From the NCBI GenBank assembly GCA_963920525.1, contig OY986438.1, positions 191,152,962 through 191,216,961 on the forward strand: a stretch of DNA of 64,000 nt. The letters are read 5' to 3'. The notes beneath the pieces were generated by a model. It made no database searches, was not told the DNA's origin, and saw only the letters and a program-made list of their open reading frames with translations. A program made the position numbers and the translations under genes. Below, in pieces: positions 1-11,075 of this stretch (positions are counted from its first letter, which is position 1; every line of letters starts with the position of its first letter). The DNA comes from Dichetophora obliterata. Its lineage: Eukaryota > Arthropoda > Insecta > Diptera > Sciomyzidae.

Positions 1-94
1 ATTTAAGAATACGGAATGCCATCTCAGATGTGCAAATAGAAAAATTAATTATATACTATTATTAAACGCAAGCGTGATTATCAACTGAAAATAA

Positions 95-540
95 CATTAG
101 AATCAAAACTTTTGAAATTATGAATTGTATAAAAGAAAAAATCAATTTCAAAAACAAACTCCACAATGAATTAATATTTTACTTAATAATTTTATAACTT
201 CATGCTATTTGAATTAAAATTTAACATAACACGTTAGTTAGCGAATTAGTTGCAAATTGTTAGGTACCAAAGAAATTGTTATACTCGCCAGTTGACTGTT
301 GCCTTTAGAATCAAAACTTTAGAATCAAAACATTAGAATCAAAACTTTTGAAATTATGAATTGTATAAAAGAAAAAATCAATTTCAAAAACAAACTCCAC
401 AATGAATTAATATTTTACTTAATAATTTTATAACTTCATGCTATTTGAATTAAAATTTAACATAACACGTTAGTTAGCAAATAGTTGCAAATTGTTAGGT
501 ACCAAAGTAATTGATATACTCGCCAGTTGACCGTTGCTTT
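95..540. repeat. Two-copy tandem repeat, period about 236 bp
   Basis: A block beginning cattagaatcaaaac at 95 recurs at 331, and the two copies run in register to about 540 with a few substitutions. Short extra copies of the tagaatcaaaac unit lie between them at 304-330. No coding capacity is apparent, and nothing in the flanks suggests terminal repeats, so a local duplication is the simplest reading. Confidence 0.85.
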
Positions 541-2082
541 ATGTTACGCGCCGTTTAAAAATCTTTAATAAAAAAAAAATTCACCAAAAATATATTTATA
601 TAAAAAAAAAGAAACAGCGAGAAAATAGCATGCTTAAAAAGGTTGCACCGGCTAGCCTACCTGTGGTCGTGTTCAAACGCGTAAGCACAGAAAAATGCAT
701 GCTTCTGATAGGCAATATAAAAAGAAATAAAAAAAAAAGAAATTCCGTAAATAATGGTTTAATTCGTCAATGAATTCTTCCATTAATTTCTCCGACTTTC
801 GTGGCTGGGTGGTTTGCCACTTGAGCTCACTTGTCCCTCCCATCCTGTGGTAAATCTAAGAGCCCTGTATTTGTTTACCCCCGACAGCAACCTTGAGCCC
901 CCTCTACATTTACATCACTCACACATCCTCAGCATTCCCTTAAATGAAAAAAAATTAATGTTTCATATTTTTTTGTTTTTTTTAACTTTATTTTAGAATT
1001 TTTGTTTAGTTTAAAGAAAAAAGTAAATGCTACAACATTTTGCGTACGGCTTAGGGATATTTTAGAAATTTATGTCGTTCATCTAATTTTAAATCCTAAT
1101 CAGTTTTAGTTGAACTTTACAGTAATTATAAAACTAAGGCTAAACTTAAATTGTATATTCATTTAGTTTTATTTACATTTCGCGATTTTTTTTTCTCCTA
1201 TTAAGCTCAAGCATTTTTTTTTTTTTAAAACAATTTTGTTATAATTCAAATATATATTTAGTTTGAGTTAACGTTTCTGAGCTCAATTACCCTTGGTTTA
1301 AAAATTAAGAAAAAAACAGACATTACAAAAATTTATTTGTTACTTTTGCTTTGAAAGCAAAGCGAAGTTTTATATAGATGTAAAATGTTTATGTAATACA
1401 CATATATTGATATGCTCGTTTATATGTATGAGTTGGTACATGAAAAAAAACATGTTATGAGTTAATTATATAATTATAATACTATACAATAAAAAAAACG
1501 AAGCAACGAAAAGAATACCTAAACCGTGGCCACGGGCGTTGTCCGATCCAAGCGACTTGTTGATTGTTGTTGTTGCAGCGTGGTTCCCATTGTTGGGGGT
1601 TGGTGGTGTGTGGGGTGGAAACAAAATTGTGCTGCTCCGGATTGTCTTTGGAGTTTTTATTTTTATGTTATAGTTTAACTGTTTTTGTATTGTTTTCGTT
1701 TTGTTTTAGGCTTATACACATTTTTATTTTGGTCTTTATTCACTTGTATAGTTTTGTCTCTAAATAAAAAATTTTCTTTTTTATCTTTGATGCACTCAGA
1801 CCTAGCAGCATAACATACACACAAACCTTACACTGCAAGCAGCGGACAGCAGCAACAGCATTGATGGCATTTTAACTATCGTTTTGGTTGTTGTAATGTT
1901 TTTTTTATTGTTTTAGCATTTTTAATAATAATTCAATTTATTTATCAATGAGATCAACCTTTATTTCGTATATCGTATTTTTTTTTTTTTTTTTTTTTTT
2001 TTGGGATAGCGGGGGTATGTACACACTAATGAATGCGCAACTTGTGGAGGCATAATTACAGGGTGCGAAGTACCAGAGACAA
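541..2082. other. AT-rich stretch with no recognisable gene
   Basis: I see no supported gene or transposon here. The short ORFs are low-complexity, rich in Lys/Asn or Phe/Leu, as expected by chance in AT-rich DNA. A run of 25 T sits at 1978-2002. A slightly GC-richer patch at about 1530-1630 contains TTGTTG-type simple sequence but no convincing reading frame. Confidence 0.6.
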
Positions 2083-2086
2083 TTAA

Positions 2087-2355
2087 CCCCTTTAGCCAGC
2101 CGTAACACTTATTATATTTACGTTGCAAGGCTTTGTCAGCTTTTCAGAGCATGAAAAGCACCGTTTGTTTTTTAGATTTTTAATGAAAGAGCGACTAGCG
2201 CACAATTGTTAATTCAAATCAGAATCTGACTTTATTTTTTTAATAGAATGGATTTATATATTAAATTACATTTGTTTCGTAGAATATAATACACGCCTAT
2301 TTTTCCAGTTACATTCCAATAGATTTGTGTATAGTGTTACGGCTGGCTTACTGGG
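2087..2355. mobile_element. piggyBac-like MITE with TTAA target duplication
   Basis: A 269-bp segment is bounded by TTAA at 2083-2086 and 2356-2359. Its ends form inverted repeats of about 22 bp: the left starts CCCCTTTAGCCAGCC, the right in reverse complement starts CCCAGTAAGCCAGCC, and both continue CGTAACAC (19 of 22 identical). TTAA duplication with CCC-type ends is the signature of piggyBac elements. There is no ORF, so this would be a non-autonomous derivative. It is a different subfamily from the piggyBac at 56144, whose ends read CCCTAGAAG. Confidence 0.7.
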
Positions 2356-2469
2356 TTAATTGCCAGTTGTAAAGTTTATTGTGTGATTGTTAGTAATATT
2401 ATTTAGTAAAAATTTAGTAAAAATATTTAGTAATATTTTGCAGGTAAATTGTAATACCAAGTTGTATGA

Positions 2470-3440
2470 TGCTTTAGACTAGTATTGCCAACTGAACTTT
2501 AAAATCACGATTCGTGCGTTCAACGGGACTTGCTTCTGGGTAGTAAACGGGTGTGAATTGTTTCTGTATATCAAGACAGTACGACACTTGTTGCATTATA
2601 GCCGAAACGAACTGAACACCATTATCTGTTTTTAAGCGACGTGGCAAACCATATCGAAAAAAGAGTTCATCGATGAGTATTTTGACACAAGCTTCCGCTG
2701 TGGCTTTTTTAAGCGGGAAAAGTACAATCCAACGAGAGGCAACATATTCTGCAATGCGAATCCATTGATAACCTTCATCAGGTTTTGGCAAAGGCCCGAA
2801 GAGATCAACCGCTAGCACCTCAAATCGTTGCTAACTGCTAGTTGTCTGTAATAAACCAGCTGGTTTCGTGCTTTAAATCATTGACAATCGATGCATGACT
2901 TCACATATTTTCATCCATAGTGATTAGTGGTGCAATCATCGTGATAAAGTTTAAGAATTTCAGCGCGCTTGTGTTCTGGAACAACAAATTCTGCATTATC
3001 GTTGTCATCGTTGCTATAACGGTATAAAACACCTTCGTTAATGACATATCCTCGATCTAACCAGCGATTAATATTTTCATCTTATGACTCCAGTGATGTT
3101 ACAATTTCCTTTAAATTTGACTCTTTAAGCTGCTCCATTCGCATTTCCACAACGGTTCTATGAGGAAAATAAATTTAAAAAGACATGACATTTATTTGCA
3201 TAGCAATTTCTTCCTCATGATGTGGTGGCCTAGATAACATACCTGCAACAGCATTTGATGTACCTGGCGTGTATTAAATTTTGAAGTTATGTTGCTGGAT
3301 CTGCAAGGCCCATCTTGCAAGACGTCCGGATGGTGTTTTAATGCTGAGAAGCCGTTTCAATGGCTGATAATCGGTGATTAAGATGATTTCAGCGCCTTCA
3401 ATATATTCTCTCGCTCTGTTGTTGAATAATTTGTTTCTGC
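2470..3440 (-). pseudogene. Ty3/gypsy pol remnant: RNase H, zinc-binding and integrase core
   Basis: Reading leftward on the minus strand, the first part (about 3440-3240) carries an RNase H tail with a TDYQPLKRLL-type segment. A degraded H2C2-like linker follows at about 3060-2830. The best open stretch is 2818-2474 (114 codons), an integrase core with an AVDLFGP segment, a TDNGVQF segment and a PVERTNR segment, matching the D, D and E regions of retroviral integrases. Frames are broken between these parts, and the reverse transcriptase expected upstream is missing because an LTR begins at about 3442. A close copy of the integrase piece lies at about 9690-9920, so both come from one family. 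This is debris of an LTR retrotransposon, not an active gene. Confidence 0.8.
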
Positions 3441-3442
3441 TA

Positions 3443-3809
3443 TTAATTTTGTTTTTCTTGTTCTAATAATCTACCTCCTAATATCGGAAAAGGGGTTGGT
3501 CACAAGGCCTTTTAGTCTTCAGCCGCAAGGATTTTTTGGCAAGTATTTAAGGCTGCCTTGAATTAAAACGAAGTTGAAGTAAGTTTTAAGACTGCTTTTC
3601 TTTTATTCTCAGCTCGGGTTTTTATAATAAAAATATTGAGTGAAAACTATTTTACTTTCACTCAATATAATACTTCTTACTCAATATACTTAACATACAC
3701 ATAAATAACTTAAACTAAATCTGCTTACATTTATTACACATCTGTTTGTCATAATCATTCTGCTCGCACATCAGTAATTGTACCCATTATTACCCACTAA
3801 CAGGTTACA
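3443..3809 (-). repeat. Left (3') LTR of the mdg1-like element
   Basis: It matches 5672-6649 outside the 606-bp insertion there, from tattaattttgttttt to aacaggttaca. It differs by scattered substitutions and by about 18 extra bases near 3778-3797, so the element is not young. Confidence 0.75.
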
Positions 3810-4028
3810 ATTCCAAGTGTATATTATACTTCTAAAAGCCTCGTTCAAACCTGTTTTAAATGCATTGACCGCTAATTGGTCATTTAATTTTACGATTATT
3901 TCTTTATTAGTTTCTCCTTGAGTTGATATTTGAATATCATTCAGAGCTGCTATTATTGTTTCTATTTTAGTAGCAAAGGTTGTTACATTTAGTGATCCTT
4001 GTTTTGTTTTATGCAGTTCATTCTGCAA
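3771..4028 (-). pseudogene. gag: gag fragment of the mdg1-like element
   Basis: An 85-codon reading frame begins QNELHKTKQGSLNV and contains IVKLNDQLAVNAFK, wording typical of the middle of Gag in mdg1/412-type retrotransposons. It runs leftward into the LTR, where it ends. A full Gag would be several hundred residues and end in a zinc knuckle, which is absent here. Upstream sequence (about 4030-4130) keeps a few Gag-like codons but is frame-broken. It is a truncated relic, read as Gag from overall pattern rather than a unique motif. Confidence 0.55.
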
Positions 4029-4627
4029 TTTTAAAGGATTTTTATTTAGTTTACAATTTTTTAATAATAATTCTTTTAATTGTGCAATTGAATTTGGAAT
4101 TGCAGTTGGCAGTATTCTAAATTCTATATTGTTTATTTATTTTTTGTATGATACAGTTTACATTCTTAAATATACTTTTATGGTTTTTATAACGATTTTT
4201 AATAAATTTTATATTTATTTTAGCCTCGCAAATAAAACAATATTTATACTCTGACATAACAAAATTTTTTTTTTATTTTTTATGCTATTTTGTTTTTAAT
4301 TTTGTAAGAAATTGCATTTAACATTTATGTTATAGTTATTAATTTATAAACGGTCCGGTTTACCCGTCCTCGTTTCAATATTTAATATATTATTATACTA
4401 GCCGCAAGAGCCAAAAATTGTCTACATGCGTTTAGTAGTTTTTTTTAATATTTACACATATATGTATGTAGAAGCAAATAAAAAGAAGATTGTTGGTTTG
4501 ATGTAATAGGTGATGTTTATTGCTTGAAGTCTTGATGCGAATGAATCCTAATTTTCTATGCGTTCAGTATTTTAAATCATAATTTGAGTGACAACATATT
4601 AAGAAGAAATGAGCATAACAAAAATAA

Positions 4628-4891
4628 CAGCCCTATTCTGGCAAATTAACAAATTGTTAACCAGTATTTTGAATATTTCTATGTATTTGTTGTAATTTTT
4701 TTATTTCAAAACAAAATTTGAAGCTCAAAAATAAAAAATTTTGACAAAAATTGTCAACTGCTTTTCAGTTATTGACAATTTCATTAACAAATTTTGTTTT
4801 TTGAGCTTTAAATTTTGTATTGAAAACAACAAACACACAGAAATATTCAAAATACTGGTTAACAATTTGTTAATTTGCCAGAATAGGGCTG
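4628..4891. mobile_element. Fold-back MITE with TAA target duplication
   Basis: The 264-bp element is almost one long palindrome. The left arm starts CAGCCCTATTCTGGCAAATT and the right arm is its reverse complement, with pairing extending about 100 bases inward. TAA flanks both sides (4625-4627 and 4892-4894). A 3-bp TAA duplication suits the PIF/Harbinger group, but no transposase is present to prove it. It sits within the mdg1-like element and is therefore younger. Confidence 0.75.
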
Positions 4892-5671
4892 TAAGTATAC
4901 ATTTTGACTCGATATAATTTTAAGACTCTCACTATATTGAAGCAAATAGTTTAGCTAAGTCAAGGGATAACAAAAGAGATTAAAGCGTAAGTGTAAGTTT
5001 AGTGAGCGTTATTAAATAAATACATTAAGCATAACAGGTTTTGAGTGCTATTAACAATTGCTTTAAAATTAAACTCACTGCGACAATTACAGTCATGGCA
5101 ACATAAATTGTACTCAAATACATTTCATAAACAACTAACTTTCAATTCCATTTTTAGTAATATTAACTTAATATAAACTTAATAATTGAATTTTAAATAG
5201 AAACATTAAATATAATTAATAAATTTACATCCGCTACAATTTTAAATTTTAATGCTTTCAGTTGTTCTATATATTTATATTTCTCTTTGCCTTTTGTTAT
5301 AGTGATGAGTCTGTATAGATTGTTTAGCTCACATCGCTGTCTTACTTGCTTTCACCTTTTTTGTTATTCTTTTCCTGTATTCCTCAATTGTTAGTTTCCT
5401 CTGTTCAGGAATTGGTGTAGGTTTGTTAATTGGTACTTCTTCATGTCTTTCTTCAGCCACAGGAATAGGTTTGTATTGCTCCACTGATTCGTTTGTCCTT
5501 GTGTGTTTGATTGCTAGCACCTCTGAAACGCTTTTTCGAATTCCTCTGACATTCGAGTTTGCAAATTTATCTTCTTATGTTATGCAGGAAAGTGGTAACA
5601 AAATCAAGGTAAGTGTACAGTATTGGTAGGCAGGATCAGAACATTCCAGATCGTGGTCGCAGGGTCGCCAT

Positions 5672-6649
5672 ATTAATTTTGTTTTTCTTGTTCTAATAAT
5701 CTACCTCCTAATATCGGAAAAGGGGTTGGCCACAAGGCCTCTTAATCTTCAGCCGCAAGGCTTTTTTTCATATGTGACCTTCTCCGAGAAAAGGGACCTA
5801 GTGTGTCAAAAAACGGGTTTGGACTTAAGAGTGGATTCTGGTATCTAAAAGGGTGTAGAATAAGATGAAATGAGTTACATTTCTGATAAAAATTTATTTA
5901 CCCCATAAAAACGTACAAAACGAACTTGGCAAAATCGATAAAAATGAGAAAAACATTAAAATTTTACTTTTTTTGCTTTTTTGGTTTTAAATTGCTTTTT
6001 TTTCTTCAGTCTTCGAATTTTTTTGGAGTTTGGACTTTTTTCGGTGCAACCCTGCATAGCCTGCTGAGAGCGAACAGAGAGCGGCGTTGTTGCGTCGGTA
6101 ACTGGTTGCGACTTAAGAATCAAGTATCGAGATCATAACAAACAGAACAGCAACAATAGCAAAGGTATTTTCACTATAAAAGCGAAAAAAGTACGTCACC
6201 ACATAGGCATGAAGTCACCAAAGTCGGCACCCAATCATAACTAACCATACCAAATCGCATCTCCCAACTGAAGGTGTGTTCACAGTGATAATGCGTTATG
6301 AAACTTTAAATGCATTTTTCTCAAAACTTAATTTTCACACACTAGGTAGCTTTTCTTGGAGAAGGTCACATATGCTGCCTCAAGGCAGTATTTAGGTTTC
6401 AGCCACCCGGCTGTCTTGAATTAAAACGAAGTTGAAGTAAGTTTTGAGACTGATTCTCTTTTATTCTCAGCTCGTGTTTTTTATAATAAAAATATTGAGT
6501 GAAAACTATTTTACTTTCAGTCAGTATAATACTTCTTACTCAATATACTTAACATACACATAAATAACTTAAACTAAATCTGCTTACAATTATTACACAT
6601 CTGTTTGTCATAATCATTCTGCTTGCACATCTGTAACTAACAGGTTACA
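5672..6649 (-). repeat. Right (5') LTR of the mdg1-like element, interrupted
   Basis: It is homologous to 3443-3809. Positions 5672-5768 and 6375-6649 are LTR; 5769-6374 is a later insertion. The primer-site-like TGGCGACC lies just inside its left end at about 5663-5670 on the minus strand. Confidence 0.75.
5769..6374. mobile_element. TIR element inserted in an LTR
   Basis: The segment begins CATATGTGACCTTCTCC and ends with the reverse complement of the same sequence. The inverted repeats extend about 38 bp with roughly three mismatches. The uninterrupted LTR copy at 3443-3809 lacks the segment, which confirms an insertion. No convincing target duplication or transposase ORF is visible, so I leave the superfamily open. 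Confidence 0.7.
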
Positions 6650-7095
6650 AATCCAAGTGGACTACTTTTGGCAGCGATCCACTTACACAATGTATAACAT
6701 GAATCACACCGCTGGTAGCACTTGAATTCGTTCTGTTTACGTTTGCATTGGTTTTATTGCAGGCATGCAGGATGAGCTGCTAAACTCAGGAGACGTAATG
6801 CTGCTATTTGAAAAGCTTATCTTTGCCGAGATACGTCGCTGACCTAGTGGTGGTACACTCGGCATCCACATGGGTGTTGTGGTTGTCGCAGTTGCCGTAG
6901 TAAACATCGGTATGGTGGTTCCCATCGGGCCTGTTTTAGGAATTGCCTCTGTACTAGTTGTTAATGTGGGTGGGTACCATGCCTTCACTACCGGCTGGAT
7001 TGGGATTGGTTTCACTGTCATCGGCCCTCTGGCTTTGCTGTCTAGTATGAACCATGCCCAAAGGAATCGCAATAAGAAAGGCAAAAATTATCAAA
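6650..7095. other. Unassigned segment of higher GC content
   Basis: This piece is visibly richer in G and C than its neighbours and has long open frames on both strands: 6870-7211 forward (a very Val/Gly/Ile-rich hydrophobic product) and 6737-7084 reverse (a Thr/Pro/Ser-rich product). Neither resembles a family I know, and the two overlap, so at most one can be real. A splice-acceptor-like ttttattgcag precedes a 26-codon forward frame at about 6767. It may be an old host exon or an element fragment; I assign no function. Confidence 0.3.
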
Positions 7096-9679
7096 AAATA
7101 GGTGGTCAAACGAAAATTCGCAGAATCAAAAGCAGTGTCCTTTTTGGACCTGGATACCAAATTATTCAAAAACGAAAAAATTTAATTATTATGTATAGAC
7201 CGATGGTTTAAGGCGCCACAGTTTACGAAACTGTTGTATGCCAAATGCCAAAACGAAAGAAAATAATAAGACACAGGTGAAGTGCTACTAAGGACGATGG
7301 TTGCAAAACTTAGCAAAAAAAATGTTAACTAATAATAGTAATATAAGGAATGGTAATAATATATATGGTAATAAGATGTAAATGAAATAAATATAATATT
7401 CGAAAAATGTTCGACGTATTTCTTGAGAGTTGATGATATATAAAGTGTATTAATTAAAGGTGAGCTTAAGAATAGCTGAACTCTACAGAGGTAAAAAAAA
7501 ATAATCGTAGTATGTAGTAATATAGAAATGCAGAAAAAGGATATAAAAGATTGTAAATATTTTAGAGTTACAATATTTACTGTTGTCTAAAATTTCGCAA
7601 AGTATCAAAAAAAATTCAAAGTTTCGATTTATTTTTATCATATATATAATATTATATAACTATATGTTTAGCTGAGTTTGCCCGAAGCTAATCTGAAATA
7701 TTCGGCAAATGCATTATATTAAAAGGGGGCTTACTCAAGCTTATAAATGAAAGTAAACTAAAAGTTTATATTTTTTTTTCAACCCGAAGGTGAAAATTTT
7801 CCTTTTTAAGGTATTTTGTTTCGAAGGATATATTACATATAAAGAGAGAATAATTTGGATAATAAAAAACTTTGCTTTCGCTTCAAAAATATATACGTAA
7901 GAAAACAAGGAGACTTACCCACAAACTTCGGCGAAGTTGAATAGTCTTAACTTAAAAAATAATATAATTCCAAAACCAATAATCAAAACAATAAAATACT
8001 TGCTAATATTAAATCAAAAAAAATGTAGGCATTAAATTTGGATGGTGGCGTAGAAAAAATAAATTCGACGGAACCAACGAAAGCAACTTTCTTTATTGTG
8101 CCATAATTGCACCCTCCAAATCGAGGTTTTTCACTACAACTTATCGCCATTATTTCCTATGCTGAGGTCCCTCAGGCATATTCGCTTCACCTAATGGTGT
8201 TGCGGTAGTTCCTCCCGACTCCAAGTCGAAGTTTTTTCTATATCTGGCCTATCACAATGATGACCCCACTGACCTGGCTGCTCTTCCCGATAAGGAGCGA
8301 TTTTCAAAAAACAAAAACAATTTAATTTTTTTTTAATATCTTCTAAGCCTCTAAGCCCGCACACAGTGAAGCATATCAGCCGTGCTGTGCGCAAATCCTA
8401 AAACTGCAGAATCTTGCGAAAAATAAGAGGCACTCAATGTTCGCTGTTGCACTCGTAAGCAAAACGCCAGCTGGGCTGTGAGCAACTGCGCTGCTACTCT
8501 GCCAGTTAATTTATTTAGAATTAAATAAACTAAAAAAATATATTTTGTTGAGCTTTCGCTCTTTATTTCCCGATCGTCCAATTAACTCTGCTGCCTAAGA
8601 GTGCCATTACCCCCTTTTTGTACACCAGGTGCACCCTCCGAGTCGAGGTATTTCTTAACTTGGCGAGCCTGTCTCGTTTATGACCCCTCTGGTCAGGCTG
8701 CTCTTCTCGAGGCGGAGTATTTTTAAAAACGAGATTATATTTTTTTAAAGATTTACATGCTTGGAATCCCCTGCATGTGGGGTTTTTCACCATACGATGT
8801 CGGACACAGCCGTCCAATCTGGGTACAGACTCGTGTTGGGCTCGCTGGCGTACGCGGGTGCGCTACTCCCGTCATCCTACATATTCCACACAGGATGCCC
8901 CTGCTGATGTGAATATCTAAATAAAAAAATATAAAAACTAAAAAAATTTTAAATTATCGTTCATCAGCCTCCAGTTTACCGTCGCAACTGCAGTCGCAGT
9001 TCAAAGACCTTCACGCTGCAGGACTTACGGAAAACTGAAACCTCGATGCGAACTATGAAAGGGAAAAAAATTACTAGCTTAACCTACTTCATCAGCCCTA
9101 GCAGTAAAAATCTTACTGAAAAGAACCACGTCGCAACTGCAGTCGAGGCGCTGTGGCCGAAACGCTGCAGGACTTACGGGTTCTTAACCTGCTTTAGGTC
9201 TAATCAAAAACTATAAAAAAAATTTCCCTAACTCCCTAATTTCCCTAACCTAGCAGTAAAATCCTTCAAATAAAAACCACGTCGCAACTGCAGTCGAGGC
9301 GCTGTGGCCTAAACGCTGCCGGACTTACGAGTTTTTACCTAATCGGACCTGCTTGGGGTCTAACCAAAAAAAAAAATACCAAAAAAACTTACACTACGGC
9401 GCGAAACGAGATACTTCATTGATTTCCAGATCGGCTCCTTTCGCCTTAACCCACGTCGCAACTGCAGTCGAGGTTTAAAGACCTAAACGCTGCAGGACTT
9501 ACGTGGCTAGACTCCAGGAAACCAAACTTAAAATCAATAAAAGTTCTAACTCCGATCGTGCCCCACGTTGGTCGCCAATTCTGTCGTGTTTCCCGGTAAA
9601 CTTACCATGCGTCATATGGCAAGGTAGCCGTTGATACGCATTCCTGTCGTCCCTCTGGCAGCGCTAGTACGCCAATTGT
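7096..9679 (-). mobile_element. Pol-less LTR element, copy A (truncated)
   Basis: This region matches 34475-38390 block by block: the aaacgaaaattcgcagaatc start, the atatatgtt/AT-rich middle, the ctggctgctcttcccgataag segments and a four-fold module at 8981-9503. At its right the minus strand reads TTGGCGACCAACGTGGGGC next to the start of an LTR at 9582 (tgtcgtgtttcccgg), a primer-site-like arrangement. The LTR is cut at about 9679, where Ty3/gypsy debris begins, and no left LTR is present. No reverse transcriptase, integrase or protease is visible, so it would be non-autonomous. Short reverse ORFs (8191-8394 and 8563-8817) share a REEQP-Q-GH-DR pattern, hinting at degenerate internal duplication. 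Confidence 0.65.
8981..9503 (-). repeat. Four regularly spaced 50-bp modules, copy A
   Basis: Modules start at 8981, 9130, 9281 and 9454 (spacing 149, 151 and 173). On the plus strand each reads gtcgcaactgcagtcg, a variable middle, then gctgcaggacttacg (gctgccggacttacg in the third). On the minus strand each contains GTAAGT, a consensus splice-donor hexamer, and the two CTGCAG boxes can pair around the middle (one box is CGGCAG in the third module). The same four modules occur at 37881-38390. Confidence 0.8.
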
Positions 9680-10292
9680 TTAAAATTTTAGAAAAAAGAG
9701 TTAATCGATGAGTATTTTGGCACAAGCTTCCGCTGTGGCTTCTTTAAGCGGGAAAAGTACAATTCAACGAGAGACAACATCTTCTGCAATGAGAATCCAT
9801 TGATAACCTTCATCAGGTTTTGGCAAAGGGCCGATGAGATAACCGCTAGCACATCAAATCGTTGCTAACTGCTAGTTGTCTGTAATAAACCAGCTGGTTT
9901 CATGTTTCGTGCTTTAAATCATTGACAATCGGCTCGCAAACTCTATTGGGTGTTCGTCCTTACCCTCCCCCTGGAGTAAAACCGCTCCGATCGATCGCAT
10001 ATGCGCTGGCGTCAGTTTTAATAATGAATGGCGGACCATCTTGAGCTTGTTTTAGAATTGGAGAAGAAATAAGCATTTCTTTGATTATTTGAAAAGTGTT
10101 ACGTTGCTGTTCATCCCAGGTTGATTCTTTTTGGTTAAATCCGTTAGTGGCTTAGCTCTCTTAGCATAGTTGCAAATAAACCTTCTATACCACGAGCAAG
10201 TTTGAATAAAAGAAATCAACTCTTTAACATGTCTGTGTTCTTATCGCTGAGCTATCGCACTTGTTTTACCTGGATCTACACATAATCCGTTT

Positions 10293-11075
10293 TTAGTAAG
10301 AATATGTCCGAGATACCGAGCAACAAAAACGACATTTGGAGTTATTTACTCTTAGATTAAATTTATTAAGTTTTTCAAAGACAATATATAAATCATTTAA
10401 ATGTTCATTAAAAGAGGAGAAACATATGATGAGAACATCGGGATAGGCCAGTATTTGAACTTGAGGAATAGCTGCTTTGAATCGATCAATCAAACGTTGG
10501 AACGTTACTGGTGCATTTTGCAACCCAAATGGCATTCTATTAAAACGAAAAAGACCAAATGGAGTAATCAAAGAACTTTTGTCAATATCTTTTTCATCCA
10601 CCTTAATTTGATATTCACTTTGTAGATACAATGTTGTCATATATTTTGTGCCTTTAGGAGCGTGAAGCAGATCGTCCATACGAGGCAACGGATATCTGTC
10701 AGGTGTTGTTATGGAGTTTAATTTGCGGTAGTCCACATAAACACGTACACCTCCATCTTTCTTTGGAACCATTACCACTGGTGATGACCAAGCTGATTCG
10801 CATAGCTGTAGACCATCATTTTGTTTCAATATATTAAAATTTATTGAAAACAATTTTGTGAAAATTGGCTCATCCTCGTTGACTTTAGAAAAGTAGACAC
10901 CTACGAAATGATGAGCAGTTTTTACCCTTTTTTCCCGATCTGGAGTTATATCATTTATCGTCAAACAGTCTCTAAAAATCGATTGAATTGAATGCGGAGA
11001 GTAATAATTGATTTTGACGTAATCCGGACCATAACTTTCGAATTCCTCAACATGAGCTTGTTGCCTTGCCTGCAA
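10293..11075 (-). pseudogene. pol: Ty3/gypsy reverse transcriptase, catalytically dead
   Basis: The 260-codon frame covers the fingers and palm of a gypsy-type reverse transcriptase: VPKKDGG, VDYRKLNSIT, YPLPRMDDL, the FGLFRFNRMPFGLQNAP segment and a region equivalent to the YLDD box. Two catalytic positions are altered. The first-aspartate motif reads TTLYLQS where TTLDLQS is usual, and the YLDD-type box reads YPDV. Frameshifts separate it from the protease upstream (they overlap at 10961-11075) and from the RT thumb downstream. These changes show long decay, and no function is expected. Confidence 0.85.

Larger units (their letters stand above)
3443..6655 (-). mobile_element. Internally deleted mdg1/412-like LTR retrotransposon
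   Basis: Two direct copies of an LTR of about 367-373 bp flank about 1.9 kb. Immediately inside the right copy the minus strand reads TGGCGACCCTGCGACCA, a primer-binding-site-like sequence, which sets the direction as leftward. The only coding remnants are a gag piece next to the left LTR and a 63-codon lysine- and proline-rich ORF at 5329-5520; pol is absent. Two smaller elements have landed in it: a MITE at 4628-4891 and a TIR element at 5769-6374 inside the right LTR. Outer boundaries are approximate because the shared sequence fades near 3809-3817 and 6649-6657. Assignment to mdg1/412 rests on the primer site and gag wording and is an inference. Confidence 0.7.

Noticed and set aside
534..773. 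79-codon forward ORF
   Set aside because: Lys/Ile/Asn-rich translation of A-rich DNA overlapping the tandem repeat edge; no domain or context.
1564..1767. 67-codon hydrophobic forward ORF
   Set aside because: Phe/Leu-rich product of T-rich sequence; hydrophobicity is explained by composition.
8981..9503. CRISPR-like array of regularly spaced repeats
   Set aside because: Only four units of about 50 bp with partly conserved spacers of about 100-120 bp, inside a eukaryotic LTR element; no cas genes.
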